Part shown: piece after piece, positions 31,793 to 41,647 of the stretch
Position numbering within the stretch: position 1 is the first letter of the stretch
Layout of the letters: the number at the start of each line of letters is the position of its first letter
Source of the DNA: a virus
Strand: one strand, 5' to 3'
Length of the DNA stretch: 45,253 bases
IMG/VR virus record: IMGVR_UViG_3300042904_000265
Location: 1 to 45,253 of that record
Program-made: the position numbers and the translations under genes
Notes under the pieces: generated by a model
What the model was told of the DNA's origin: nothing
The model's input: only the letters and a program-made list of their open reading frames with translations
The model's database searches: none

Positions 31793-33532
31793 ATGATCCC
31801 AGCCAACTTAAAAGGCCACGACACAGGCGGGTTTCTGGGCGTGAACCTGCGCCAGGACCGGCTCAGGCTCTCAGATGGGGACGTGGCTAGGGCGATCAAT
31901 GCCGATCTGCATACCCAGCCTGGCACTATCATGCTCAGGCTGGGCCGCAGCCGCCAATACGCCACGGCCTTTGCTGATCGCAGCATCAGGCGCTTAGCCA
32001 GATACTATGGTGGCGCTCGGTATCGTGTGGCTGGAAACGCCCTCTACCGGAACGAAACCGCCATCTATAGCGGGTTGGCATCTGAACTCGTCACGACCAT
32101 GGCCCCATCACGACCCTTGAACGATACGACCGTGTACATGTTCATTGCCGACACGGCACGCATGCTCAAGGATAGCGGCACGGCCTTGTCTGACTGGGGC
32201 GTGGATGCGCCAAGCGCCGCGCCGACAGTAGCGGTAGGGGCGGCAGGAGGACTGAGCGGGGCCTACAGTTTTCGCTATACCTACATCCGTAAAGTGGATG
32301 GGGTGACGGTCTATGAATCGAATCCATCGCCAGTGAGCAGCACCGTGAACCCTGTCACTCAGGTCCTGGATATCTCAGGCCTGATTGACTCGACCGATTC
32401 CACGATCACGCATAAGCGTATGTACCGGACCACTGGCGATGCCACGACCTACCTACTTGACCAGGACATTGCCACCGGCACCACGACCGGGACGAGCAGC
32501 CAGGCCGATACTGCATTAGGTGGGGAAGTCGAAGTAGACAACGATCCGCCACCCTTGGCCTCCTGGTGCTTTGGCTACCTGGAACATATGTTTATCCTGC
32601 GCGATGCCTCTAACCCGCATTATTTGTGGTGGAGCAAACGCTACCGGCCTGAGCAGGTGCCAGCTGAGAACTTTATTGAAATTGGCCATCCTCAAGACCC
32701 GCTCCAGTGCGGGGTCGCCTATGGCGGTTTAGCTGGCGTGTTTAGCCGCCTCACGAAATATCGCATTCTCGGTAATACTACGTCCGGCTTCGTGCATCAG
32801 GAGGCCATGACCAAGCGCGGCACCCCGGCCTTTAATGCCGTAGTCGCCAGCGAGCATGGGATTATCTTTCCAGGGCATGACGGGATCTTTGTGACGCAGC
32901 TGGTGAGCCCTGACATCGAAGTGTCCAACCAAATCGAGCCCCTGTTTTTTGGCGAAGTCGTCAACGACTTTTACCCCATCAACTGGAGTGTGGCGAAACA
33001 GTTCACGGCGGAAGTGTTCAAGGGCCGGTACTACTTCAGCTATGCCGACACGCGCAGCAATACCCCGAACATGCTCCTGGTGTATAGCTTCGACACCAAG
33101 CGCTGGTATCACTACGAAATGCCCTTGCGATCCTTCTTTGTCGAAGAAGAAAACAACATGCTCACGGCAGGGACTCTGACAGGCTTCGTCGTGAACATGG
33201 AGAACGGTTCCACAGATGAAGGCGACGATATCGCCATGGAAGTGGAAACGCGGGACTTTGCCGGCGACGAAGGCAGCAACATCCTGAAGCTGTACCAGTT
33301 CATGCGCGTGGATGCCGACACGCTGGGCGAATACGTGAATATTGACTTTTACTTAGATGACACCAGACGCGCCACGCTGTACCTGTCCCATAGCGGCAGG
33401 ACGAGCAAGCTCTACAACTTGCCACCCAGCCTTCTGGGGTACAAGTGGCGGGCCAAGGTGCGCTACACCGGAGCGTCACGCATTCGAGTCTATAGCGCAG
33501 GAACCATGTATGTCCCACTGAGTGCCGCATGA
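31793..33532 (+). CDS. Tail nozzle / tubular protein B-like protein
   Basis: 579 residues, MIPANLKGHDTGGFLG... Beta-propeller-like composition with repeats such as ARYRVAGNALYRNE, FGYLEHMFILRDASNPHYLWWSK, HGIIFPGHDGIFVTQ and FDTKRWYHYEMP. Podovirus nozzle proteins (T7 gp12 / P22 gp10 type) have this size and look and follow the adaptors. It is a main argument for a short tail. Confidence 0.75.
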   Translation: MIPANLKGHDTGGFLGVNLRQDRLRLSDGDVARAINADLHTQPGTIMLRLGRSRQYATAFADRSIRRLARYYGGARYRVAGNALYRNETAIYSGLASELVTTMAPSRPLNDTTVYMFIADTARMLKDSGTALSDWGVDAPSAAPTVAVGAAGGLSGAYSFRYTYIRKVDGVTVYESNPSPVSSTVNPVTQVLDISGLIDSTDSTITHKRMYRTTGDATTYLLDQDIATGTTTGTSSQADTALGGEVEVDNDPPPLASWCFGYLEHMFILRDASNPHYLWWSKRYRPEQVPAENFIEIGHPQDPLQCGVAYGGLAGVFSRLTKYRILGNTTSGFVHQEAMTKRGTPAFNAVVASEHGIIFPGHDGIFVTQLVSPDIEVSNQIEPLFFGEVVNDFYPINWSVAKQFTAEVFKGRYYFSYADTRSNTPNMLLVYSFDTKRWYHYEMPLRSFFVEEENNMLTAGTLTGFVVNMENGSTDEGDDIAMEVETRDFAGDEGSNILKLYQFMRVDADTLGEYVNIDFYLDDTRRATLYLSHSGRTSKLYNLPPSLLGYKWRAKVRYTGASRIRVYSAGTMYVPLSAA

Positions 33533-34089
33533 GCAACCGAGAATCAGAAGGCCCCATTCAGGTATTCAGTAATGACGTGCGCGAGATCAATGACGCGCTG
33601 GCGCAGATCGGAAACCGCCTAGACCATCTCAAGGGCTTGCGCGGGCGCACCACGGTCTATGATCGCGTGCGGGCCAACGACCCATCAGAAGACCAGGACG
33701 TATTAACCAGGGGCAGCTTGCAGACGATTGCCCAGGTGACGTTCCTCTCTGCTCCGGTGGATATCTATATCCGCATGCCAGGCACCAGCTTTGTGGAGTG
33801 GAGCCCATCCCTGCGCAGGAAATACAACTTTACGGGCGGGCAGGCCGGCACAGCGCGGCTCTGCATGATTGGGTGGGGAACGGAAAGCGGAGTAAAAAGT
33901 ATCCGTGTCACGAACGGAACCACCGCACTCTGCACGCTGACATGGTCCGGCTCCACGGAAGAGCTGCGATTTAGTGACCCGGTGCCAATTTCAATTAACA
34001 CGGACGATTCACTCCAGCTCTTGGTGGCCATGAGCAGTTCAACGGAGTCGTTCGCAACCAGATGGGTGATGCTTGAACTTGGTGGATAG
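33529..34089 (+). CDS. Putative tail-associated beta-rich protein, 186 aa
   Basis: MSNRESEGPIQVFSN... An N-terminal helix (EINDALAQIGNRLDHL) is followed by a C-terminal beta-sandwich (ARLCMIGWGTESGV ... LQLLVAMSSSTESF). It resembles short fibre or head-fibre proteins. Overlaps the nozzle by ATGA and the acetyltransferase gene by 17 bases. Confidence 0.6.
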   Translation: MSNRESEGPIQVFSNDVREINDALAQIGNRLDHLKGLRGRTTVYDRVRANDPSEDQDVLTRGSLQTIAQVTFLSAPVDIYIRMPGTSFVEWSPSLRRKYNFTGGQAGTARLCMIGWGTESGVKSIRVTNGTTALCTLTWSGSTEELRFSDPVPISINTDDSLQLLVAMSSSTESFATRWVMLELGG

Positions 34090-34612
34090 CTCCTTACAAC
34101 TGTGGCCCTATGTGCGAGGCGAATACCCGCGCGACACCATGTATAAGATTTGGCACATGGTGGAAGAGGCCAAGGCCGCCTCGCATCTGTTCTGGGGCTC
34201 GCAAGAGCCTGCCGCGATCAAGGGCGACCTGACGGCGATAGCCAAGTTTTTCGATGACCCGAACCGTGTCCTGATCATGGTGGCGACAGAGGATAACCAA
34301 GACCTGATCGGGTTCCTGTGGTTCGATGATTTCGTCCCTGGCTTGCGCTGTTTCGGCTCTGTTTTTATCAAGCCACAGTATCGCGGGAAAGTCGGCAACG
34401 CGGGCATTGTCAAGGCCTGCCAGTACATCTTCGATGTTCTGAACGTCAAAACGATCTGGGGTATTACCCCTTGGCGAGAGGCAAAATCAGCCGTGATGGC
34501 CTGCGGGTTCCAATCCGTGACGGTCCTGAAATCGTTTGTGAAAGTGGGAGACGAGGTGCTTGACGCCCATGTAGTCAAGAAAGAGAGGCCAAGCGATGGG
34601 CAGCATCTTTAG
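34073..34612 (+). CDS. GNAT-like acetyltransferase
   Basis: About 179 residues; starts TTG 34073, TTG 34079 or GTG 34082 are possible. RVLIMVATEDNQDLIGFLWFDDF and FGSVFIKPQYRGK (the acetyl-CoA-binding strand and R-x-G turn), then AGIVKACQYIFDVLNVKTIWG and AVMACGF, follow the GNAT order. Such enzymes recur in podovirus tail modules; the substrate is unknown. Confidence 0.7.
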   Translation: MNLVDSSLQLWPYVRGEYPRDTMYKIWHMVEEAKAASHLFWGSQEPAAIKGDLTAIAKFFDDPNRVLIMVATEDNQDLIGFLWFDDFVPGLRCFGSVFIKPQYRGKVGNAGIVKACQYIFDVLNVKTIWGITPWREAKSAVMACGFQSVTVLKSFVKVGDEVLDAHVVKKERPSDGQHL

Positions 34613-35198
34613 AAAGGGCAGTGAAAACACCGGACAGAGCGCTGCGGCATCCAACGATCAAGCCTGGATGGCTCGCAAGCTGTACGAAGACACGGACATG
34701 CTCCGCGCTGCCAGTATTAACCGGATGCGCAATTTCCAGGAGACTGGCAATTTACCGCAACAGCTGCGGAGCACGGTGGGCCTGGGCGTTCCCATTGCCC
34801 AGCAAGAGGCCGAACTGGGAGCGGCCAGGCGTGGCATTATGGACAGCATGCCCAGGGGCGGCCTCCAGCAACGGGCGCTCATGGAACTGCCCCTGCAGCG
34901 GCTCTTACAGCGTGACATGTTCGCGGCCAATCGCGCCCAGATTGACGATAACACCAGAATGAACCTGTTTAGCACGGCCACCAATACCGGATTTGGCCAG
35001 GGCAGTACGGCCATGGGCGGGCTCGGCAATGCGGCTGGCAACCTGAACAGCCTGGGCCAGCAACGGATGGGCCAGAACGCGGCTGCTCAGCAAGGGATTG
35101 GAAAACTGATCGGCTCAGCGGCTGGCGCGGCTGGTGGCTATATGCTACCGGCCATGGGTGCCGGCTCATTAGGTGGTCAGAAAAAAGGAGCATCCTAA
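34596..35198 (+). CDS. Putative ejection (internal virion) protein, 200 aa
   Basis: MGSIFRKGSENTGQS... A helical N-terminus, then Gln/Gly/Ala-rich segments (GGLGNAAGNLNSLGQQ, GSAAGAAGGYMLP). The C-terminal hydrophobic Gly-rich part suits membrane insertion. Three such genes follow one another before the tail spikes, as in P22-like phages. Confidence 0.65.
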   Translation: MGSIFRKGSENTGQSAAASNDQAWMARKLYEDTDMLRAASINRMRNFQETGNLPQQLRSTVGLGVPIAQQEAELGAARRGIMDSMPRGGLQQRALMELPLQRLLQRDMFAANRAQIDDNTRMNLFSTATNTGFGQGSTAMGGLGNAAGNLNSLGQQRMGQNAAAQQGIGKLIGSAAGAAGGYMLPAMGAGSLGGQKKGAS

Positions 35199-35199
35199 C

Positions 35200-36915
35200 A
35201 TGGGTGGCTTTGCGGCAGGGCTCGGGCAGGGCCTCCAGAACCAGCAGGCCATGGCTAACGACATTGCCACGCGCCGGCAACAGGCCGAACTGTTCAAGCT
35301 CAAATCGAAACAGCTCAAGCTTGAAACGGACATGACGGAAAAGCAGCTGGCCGCGCAGACGGCCCTGCCACAGGCCCTGTTTAAGGGGCCGGACATGCAA
35401 CAGGTCCAGGCGCAAGGGCCTGGCGCTCCAGTACGCTTGCCGCAAGCCATGAGCGATAACGCCTCTGGCATGCGCGATCAAGATCCCATGTGGCAGAACG
35501 AAGTGGCCACGAAAGGACCGGGGGCCTTCATGGAAGGGCCGCAGCCGATGGGGCAGGCGGAAGTCCCTAACAGTGCCGGCCCGTGGTCGAATATGTCGCC
35601 AGAGTTTCAGAACATCGCCAGGAGCATCCTGACCAGCACAGGCGGGGACATGACTAAGACCATGGGCACGCTCCAGATGCTGGCCCCGAACATCTTCCCG
35701 AAACAGCCCTTTGTGCAGAAGCTGGGCGAGGGCGAGATCTTGCAACAAGTCGATCCCTCTACTGGACAGTCTAAAGTCCTAGCGGCTGGCTCGCCCAAGT
35801 ATCATGCCCCGATCAGCGTAGGGCCTGATCATACTGTCTTGGATCCGCAAACGAGACAGCCAATTTTCACCACGCCACCGAAGGCTGGCGAGCTTGGCAA
35901 GAACGTCAAGGTTGTGGACGGCAAGGCCTATCAGGTCGTGATGGAGAACGGCGAAGAGGTGCTACGGCCCATGAAGGGGCAAGAAGAGAAGATGGACGAT
36001 AGCCCGCGCAATCCAGTGGATCAGTACATCTTCGCCAACTCACCTTATAAGAACATGGCTGAAGCCAAGGCCGCTGGCGCTCATGACTTGGTGAAGCAGG
36101 CCGAACAAGTGGTGCGCGAACAGCGCCCGCTGGACAGAGCCAGGGAGCAGGCAAGCATTATTACTGAACAGCTTCCGAAGCGTGAACGCGAGGCGCAACA
36201 AATCAAGCTGGAGGCTCCGCTCCCGCAGGAAAAACGGGCCAATCTCTTTGACCGTAAAGCCTTCCTTGAGGGGAAAAATGTACGGCTCCCACCGGGAACA
36301 ACTGAGGGCGCAGCGGCTAGGGCTGATGTCATTGAGATTACCGACAAGCAAATGGAGGATATTAAGACGCTGGACAACGCCACAGCTGATATGCAGACGC
36401 TTTTCAGTATGGGTGATCGGCTCATTACCGCCAAGGACTGGAAGGAAGCCAACTTCAAGCAATTCCTTGCACTCAAGGGTGGCGCATTTACAGGGGTCAA
36501 TTCGGAAGCCGCCACCTACGAAAAGGATGTACAGGCATTCTCTACGAACCTCGCTCGTGCATTCGGCCACGAAAAAGGCGTGATGACGGATCAGGACATT
36601 GCCAGGTGGGTGGCCACCATTCCCACTTTCCGAGATACCGTGAAAACAAAGGAAGCGAAGAAAGCCATCTTCAACGAAATCAAGGGCAACGCCTTACGGG
36701 CGCAGCGGCGAGCGATTGCCGGCGATGACCTGAACGCAGTTCGATCAGAACTGCAACAAAGCGTCCAGCCATTACTGAAGAAGGCAGACGCCCTGGCCGG
36801 CAAGAGTGAGGCCCCGCCTGTGCCTGAGAAGTTCAAGCATCTGCCCAAGGAAGATCAGGACCGATGGCAACAGGCCTATATGGAACGGATGCAAGAAATG
36901 GGGGCCATGCAATGA
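35200..36915 (+). CDS. Putative ejection (internal virion) protein, 571 aa
   Basis: It starts MGGFAAGLGQGLQNQQ after AAAGGAG. An N-terminal Gly/Gln helix with RRQQAELFKLKSKQLKLE coiled coil is followed by a middle beta part (GEILQQVDPSTGQSKVL). The C-terminus is long and helical (DRAREQASIITEQLPKRER, LARAFGHEKGVMTDQDI). Size and order fit the large DNA-ejection proteins of short-tailed phages. Confidence 0.65.
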   Translation: MGGFAAGLGQGLQNQQAMANDIATRRQQAELFKLKSKQLKLETDMTEKQLAAQTALPQALFKGPDMQQVQAQGPGAPVRLPQAMSDNASGMRDQDPMWQNEVATKGPGAFMEGPQPMGQAEVPNSAGPWSNMSPEFQNIARSILTSTGGDMTKTMGTLQMLAPNIFPKQPFVQKLGEGEILQQVDPSTGQSKVLAAGSPKYHAPISVGPDHTVLDPQTRQPIFTTPPKAGELGKNVKVVDGKAYQVVMENGEEVLRPMKGQEEKMDDSPRNPVDQYIFANSPYKNMAEAKAAGAHDLVKQAEQVVREQRPLDRAREQASIITEQLPKREREAQQIKLEAPLPQEKRANLFDRKAFLEGKNVRLPPGTTEGAAARADVIEITDKQMEDIKTLDNATADMQTLFSMGDRLITAKDWKEANFKQFLALKGGAFTGVNSEAATYEKDVQAFSTNLARAFGHEKGVMTDQDIARWVATIPTFRDTVKTKEAKKAIFNEIKGNALRAQRRAIAGDDLNAVRSELQQSVQPLLKKADALAGKSEAPPVPEKFKHLPKEDQDRWQQAYMERMQEMGAMQ

Positions 36916-38459
36916 AGCCAGAAGAGATCCTGGCCGAAGCTCGCAAGCAGGCCACAGAAGACTTTCTGAAGCGCACACCGGACGGCCAGCGCCTAACCAA
37001 CGTGGCAGCCGGCGAGCCATGGAAGCCGACAGCCTTTGACATGGAAGCGCAGAAACACCAGACCACCTTGGCAGATGGGGCAGCGGAAGATGATGACGGC
37101 GGCATGACTCGTGACATTGCGAGCATGGCCAAGAAAGGCGTGTTACCGGCACTGGGCGCAGCGGGCGGCATGGCTGTTGGTGGCCTGCCAGGGGCTATGG
37201 CCGGATCCGCATTAGGTGAGGCCGCGAATCAAACATTTAGCATTGGAGAGGAAACGCCACAGCCATACGACCCGTTGGCTATTGGCGTGTCAGGGGCTGC
37301 TCCAGGCGCTGGCAAGCTCATGTCGTCCGGCTTTGGCGCTGCGAAGCGCAATGCTGCACGGCTGATTCCCGGCTCTGGAGCCGCTATCAACGAGATGGCG
37401 GCTGAAACGGCGGCACAGATTCCTGGCAAGATCGGGCCAGAGCGCACCATGGACGGCATTATGAAACTGGTCGCCTCACGCAACCCCAAGGCCGATACGA
37501 GCGTGGTCCAACAGGCGCTCATAGCCAAGCTGCCACAGCTGGCACAGGACCCAGAGGCCAAAGTCTCACAGGTCCTGTACGGGATTGCCGATGACCTGGC
37601 GAAGCAAGCGGGTGGGCCTATTCAGGTGGATTCTGGCAGCATCCGTGGGGCCGTCAGTAAGCTCCTGAATAAAGAAGCCAAGATGGGCACCGCCACAGCC
37701 TCACCAGAAATTCGAGCGCTGGCTGAAGAATTTGACGCGATCACCAAGGGTGGCACTGGCGTCCCGTTTGATACGCTCTACGCACGGCTCCAGCGGCTGA
37801 ACGGCCAGGTAGGTGGGGCGAAGGGCGAAGATCTGGGCGCGTATAAGCTCCTGATCGGTGCGATTGAGGACGATATCGAACACGCAGTGAAAACATCCGC
37901 CGACAATATTCCGGCTGCGCAAGCCTTCCGCTCTGCTCAGGGCGCATGGAAATTAGAAAAGGGTCAGGCGGCTATCCAGGATCTGGTGACACGAGCGACC
38001 ACGAACAGGGGCAGCGATGAACTCGTGAGCTTCAGCCGTGGCACGATCACGAAAGCGCTCAAGAATGACAAGCGCCTGCAAAAGCTCCTTGGTCCTAAAA
38101 CTGTGAGCTTCATCGAAAATGAACTGTCCGATATCGGGATTGTCACGGCCCTACCGCCTCCTCCTGGTGCCCATTTCGGATCAGGCCGGAACGTCATCGG
38201 CGCAGGGGCTGGATTTGTGGCTGGCATGCTCCACACGAGTAACCCTATGGCAGCGGCAGTGGTGAGCGCATCTGTCCCAGTCGCCATGGAAATCGTGTCC
38301 AAGGCGGCCATGACCGAAACAGGCCGGACCATGATCAAACACTTGGCAAAGGCCGGCAAGGGGAAGCTCACGCAAGCGGCCATGTCCATCCTTTCAGCCT
38401 ACGTAGAAGGCGGTACGCATGTCCTGGACGGGGCCGCAGAAATGGTGGTGGGCGAGTGA
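36912..38459 (+). CDS. Putative ejection (internal virion) protein with hydrophobic segments, 515 aa
   Basis: MKPEEILAEARKQAT..., overlapping the previous gene by ATGA. Hydrophobic Gly/Ala stretches (LPALGAAGGMAVGGLPGA, about 78-95; AGAGFVAGMLHTS and AAVVSASVPVAMEIVS, about 435-470) flank a helical middle. This suggests a membrane-channel component used during DNA ejection. Confidence 0.65.
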   Translation: MKPEEILAEARKQATEDFLKRTPDGQRLTNVAAGEPWKPTAFDMEAQKHQTTLADGAAEDDDGGMTRDIASMAKKGVLPALGAAGGMAVGGLPGAMAGSALGEAANQTFSIGEETPQPYDPLAIGVSGAAPGAGKLMSSGFGAAKRNAARLIPGSGAAINEMAAETAAQIPGKIGPERTMDGIMKLVASRNPKADTSVVQQALIAKLPQLAQDPEAKVSQVLYGIADDLAKQAGGPIQVDSGSIRGAVSKLLNKEAKMGTATASPEIRALAEEFDAITKGGTGVPFDTLYARLQRLNGQVGGAKGEDLGAYKLLIGAIEDDIEHAVKTSADNIPAAQAFRSAQGAWKLEKGQAAIQDLVTRATTNRGSDELVSFSRGTITKALKNDKRLQKLLGPKTVSFIENELSDIGIVTALPPPPGAHFGSGRNVIGAGAGFVAGMLHTSNPMAAAVVSASVPVAMEIVSKAAMTETGRTMIKHLAKAGKGKLTQAAMSILSAYVEGGTHVLDGAAEMVVGE

Positions 38460-39721
38460 CAGAGACCATTCGGTATAGCCGTATCTGCCTCCAGGATCTG
38501 GACTTAGGCACTGGCCAAACGCAAGTCACCTTGGCTGATGGCCGCGTGGTGGTCATGGATCAAGTGAGCCTGGCTGGCATCGCGCATGACGCTGGAGTGC
38601 TCAGCTTCGATCAAGTAGCTGTCCAATCCGTCAGGCATCCGTCGCTGGCCCATGCGATTGCCACGCTGGGAAGTACGGTCGCTACCGTCGTCATTGCGAA
38701 CCTTCAGACCATTGAAACCGATACGAACGTCCCACTAAACATCACGCTCCAGTTTGTGGATCAAGGGCAAGTGAGCGTCACCAGCGGCGTGACATTCCTG
38801 GTCAATGGCCCAGTCGTCGCCAGTAACAGACAAATCTTTGCAGGGCTCGGCACGACCACGCTGGACGCGACCGCGAACCCGTTTGAGCAGGGGTCCTGGA
38901 AAGGGGGAGGCGGCTTACCGTACCTGGCCGGCTTCAGGGGCGGGCAAAGTGCGACCACTACACCATTTACGCTCCAGGATGTGACCGGCACGACTGGGCG
39001 CAGGTTGTCCCTGGAAGGCTCCAGCGCCGGCGCGGCAGAGTTTCAGCTGAAGCCAGGAAGCAGCGCCACCCCGGCTAGCCAAGTCACCAACGACATGATC
39101 ATGCAGCACAAGACCGGCACAGACCTGGAGCAGTTCAGGATTCGTACCGCCTCCAACGTCTACACGCTGGATAGCACCTACAGCGCAGCCGGCACGGCCA
39201 GGCCCATCAAGTTCACGATGGGCGCACGGATTGAGCCCACTGCTGTGGATGGCGTCACAGCCCTCACCTTGTATGCGGACGCCTCAGTTGATATACATAG
39301 TAGTAGCTACACGGCCAACGGAAAAGTCTGGGGCGGCACCTATGCGCGATTCGTGGACACAGGCGATTCCGGCACGACCAAGGTCATTCTGGATACGCGC
39401 AGCACGACCCCTGCCGACAACAACGCAGACGCCTGTTTTCATGAGTACCGGAGAGGCGGGACCACGCAATGGAGCGTCGGCCTGAACGTGACGGCAGTGC
39501 AGGATGATTCTCTGGACTTCTACGCCTCCAGCGGGGCCTTTATCCGCTTCCTGGATCGCCTAGGACCAGTCCTTGAGTTTGGCGATGAAGTGGATTCCAC
39601 CCCAAATGCCCCAGCGTCCAACCGTGCCCGCCTGTTCTGTATTGATAACGGGTCTGGCAAAACATCGCTTCGTGTGCGCTTTGCGACCGGGGCCGTGCAG
39701 ACCATTGCGACGGAGCCCTAA
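38456..39721 (+). CDS. Tail fibre/spike protein 1 with shared N-terminal anchor
   Basis: 421 residues from a GTG (GTGA overlap). The N-terminal motif TETIRYSRICLQDLDLGTG followed by QVTLADGRVV and DQVSL is nearly repeated in the next spike (39848). It is therefore probably a common virion-attachment domain. The rest is beta-rich with Gly/Thr repeats, ending FCIDNGSGKTSLRVRFATG, typical of fibre tips. Receptor binding inferred. Confidence 0.75.
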   Translation: MTETIRYSRICLQDLDLGTGQTQVTLADGRVVVMDQVSLAGIAHDAGVLSFDQVAVQSVRHPSLAHAIATLGSTVATVVIANLQTIETDTNVPLNITLQFVDQGQVSVTSGVTFLVNGPVVASNRQIFAGLGTTTLDATANPFEQGSWKGGGGLPYLAGFRGGQSATTTPFTLQDVTGTTGRRLSLEGSSAGAAEFQLKPGSSATPASQVTNDMIMQHKTGTDLEQFRIRTASNVYTLDSTYSAAGTARPIKFTMGARIEPTAVDGVTALTLYADASVDIHSSSYTANGKVWGGTYARFVDTGDSGTTKVILDTRSTTPADNNADACFHEYRRGGTTQWSVGLNVTAVQDDSLDFYASSGAFIRFLDRLGPVLEFGDEVDSTPNAPASNRARLFCIDNGSGKTSLRVRFATGAVQTIATEP

Positions 39722-39870
39722 TGACTGAAAAAGATTTCGCCATTCTCCTGGGCTGCAAGGAAATGGACATTTACCGGCGAGATATGCACATTGCACAATT
39801 AACAAAGGACCTGGAGGCCGCACGAGCCCAACTGAAGGAGTTGGCTCGTGACGGAAACAGTCCGGTATAG
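39721..39870 (+). CDS. Small coiled-coil protein between the two spikes, 49 aa
   Basis: MTEKDFAILLGCKEMD... then AQLTKDLEAARAQLKELA. Its start shares a base with the first spike's stop and it overlaps the second spike by 23 bases. Coupled translation seems likely. Function unknown. Confidence 0.5.
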   Translation: MTEKDFAILLGCKEMDIYRRDMHIAQLTKDLEAARAQLKELARDGNSPV

Positions 39871-41647
39871 CCGCATTTATCATCAAGACTTGGACGTGGG
39901 CACCGGCACCGGCCAGGTCCAGTTGGCCGATGGGCGTGTGGTCAGCCTCGACCAAGTCAGTCTTGACCTCATTTCCAATGACCTCGCCACGCGCACCCCG
40001 CTCCTGCCATTCAAAGTTCTAGGCCCACGCTGGTACGGCATGGCGGGCTATGCCACGCTTGAAGCGGCCTTGCAATCAATCGGCTCAGGCACATGCACGG
40101 TGCTGGTCATGATGCCGGCCACGCTGTCCGCTAGCATCACAGTTCCGAACAATGTCACGCTCTGGCTGGATGGCGAAGGGGCCATTTCCGTGGCCGCTGG
40201 CGCAACCCTCACCATAGCGAGCCCTGAACACCTGCGAGCACATTCACGAGGGACCATCTTTCCGGGGGATGGCACGGTTGCCTTTACGACGAAGGGCACC
40301 GTCTACGCCCAGTGGTGGGGTACCAATTCTGCCGCACTCCAGGCAGCGCTCGCAACCGGCAGCAACGTCTGTATCCTGCCTGGGACTATATCCATGACTA
40401 CGACCGTGGTCATGACGCATGACGAACAGATGCTCTATGGGTTAGGTCGCAATTCGATTCTCTCGAACTCTTCTGCGGATGGCATCTTTTGCTGCATCGC
40501 CGTGCAAGAGCAGACTGTCAACGTGCAAATGCGAGACTTTACCCTGCTGGGCAATGCATCGTCGGAGCCTTCCGGCCCTTCTCCAGTTCGTGGAATTGTT
40601 GTCGGAACGAACAGCACCGGAACGGCCCATTCCACCACGCCATGGAATGCTTACGCCCTGATCGAGAACGTCTACATTTCTGGGGTGACGCCTGGCACAA
40701 CCGGATTTAACATCGGTATTCAGCTCAATCGCTGCAACAAAAGCCTGGTCAAGCACAGCTTTATCGACAGCATTTACGGCACGACCGCCAACTATGGTTA
40801 TGGCATCGTCTGTGACGCGAGCGATACGGATGTGATCAACCTGCGCTGCTATGCCACGATCCCCGGCCAGGGGCGTCACGCCATCTACTTCACGAATACC
40901 CCAAGCCGATCACGCGCTATCGACTGTTACGTGGACGGATTTGAGAACGAAGCATTTACTTCCAACATCACCCTAGCCAGTGACGGCGAGGGGATTGAGT
41001 ACATCAACTGCACGGCCCATGACTGCATGGCGACGGCCTCTGGGGCGACCGCAGCGGTCTTTGCGTTCCACGGCGGCAGCAAGTGCCGCATGGTGGGCTG
41101 CCGATCACTGGGCGCGACCAGGAGCAGCAATGAATTCGGCATTACCGTTCAGGACTGCCCTTACACGTTCATCTCTGATTGCTACATGGAAAACGTGGAC
41201 CGCCACGGCCTCTATATCGAGGATTCCAGCTATACGAGCGTGAACAATATCCTTATGAATCTGGTGGGCATTGAGGACACAGCCACCTATGGCGGGCTGA
41301 CGATTGTCACGAGCAACTATGTCACGGTGGATGGCCTGACCATCGTGGGGCCTGCTCGGTTCGTGGCCAGGCTCGACAGTACGGCCACGACCCCTAATAA
41401 CTGCCGCATTCGCAACCTGCTGTACTCTGGCAGCTTTACCAATGAAATTGAAAACTACGACATCAACCCTGGTAGCAATGTGGTTTCGACGTTCCAAATC
41501 CCAAGCGTGCCCAGGGCTAGCCTGCCGGCTGCGGGAGTGCCGAAGCATGGCACTCTTGTGATTGACGACAACGGCGCGGGAGACCGCAATCTTGTGCTCT
41601 ACGCCTACGGCGAACGCTTCAGGATCGATGGAGGGCTGAACGTATGA
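39848..41647 (+). CDS. Tailspike 2, right-handed beta-helix
   Basis: 599 residues from a GTG with GGAG 10 bases upstream. Anchor motif TETVRYSRIYHQDLDVGTG, QVQLADGRVVSLDQVSL. From about residue 160 it shows pectin-lyase-like beta-helix rungs (LYGLGRNSILSNSS, CRMVGCRSLGATRSS, YTFISDCYMENVDRHG, YTSVNNILMNLVG). The C-terminus GTLVIDDNGAGDRNLVLYAYG is a fibre-tip type seen in many tails. Likely depolymerises or binds a host surface polysaccharide. Confidence 0.8.
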   Translation: MTETVRYSRIYHQDLDVGTGTGQVQLADGRVVSLDQVSLDLISNDLATRTPLLPFKVLGPRWYGMAGYATLEAALQSIGSGTCTVLVMMPATLSASITVPNNVTLWLDGEGAISVAAGATLTIASPEHLRAHSRGTIFPGDGTVAFTTKGTVYAQWWGTNSAALQAALATGSNVCILPGTISMTTTVVMTHDEQMLYGLGRNSILSNSSADGIFCCIAVQEQTVNVQMRDFTLLGNASSEPSGPSPVRGIVVGTNSTGTAHSTTPWNAYALIENVYISGVTPGTTGFNIGIQLNRCNKSLVKHSFIDSIYGTTANYGYGIVCDASDTDVINLRCYATIPGQGRHAIYFTNTPSRSRAIDCYVDGFENEAFTSNITLASDGEGIEYINCTAHDCMATASGATAAVFAFHGGSKCRMVGCRSLGATRSSNEFGITVQDCPYTFISDCYMENVDRHGLYIEDSSYTSVNNILMNLVGIEDTATYGGLTIVTSNYVTVDGLTIVGPARFVARLDSTATTPNNCRIRNLLYSGSFTNEIENYDINPGSNVVSTFQIPSVPRASLPAAGVPKHGTLVIDDNGAGDRNLVLYAYGERFRIDGGLNV

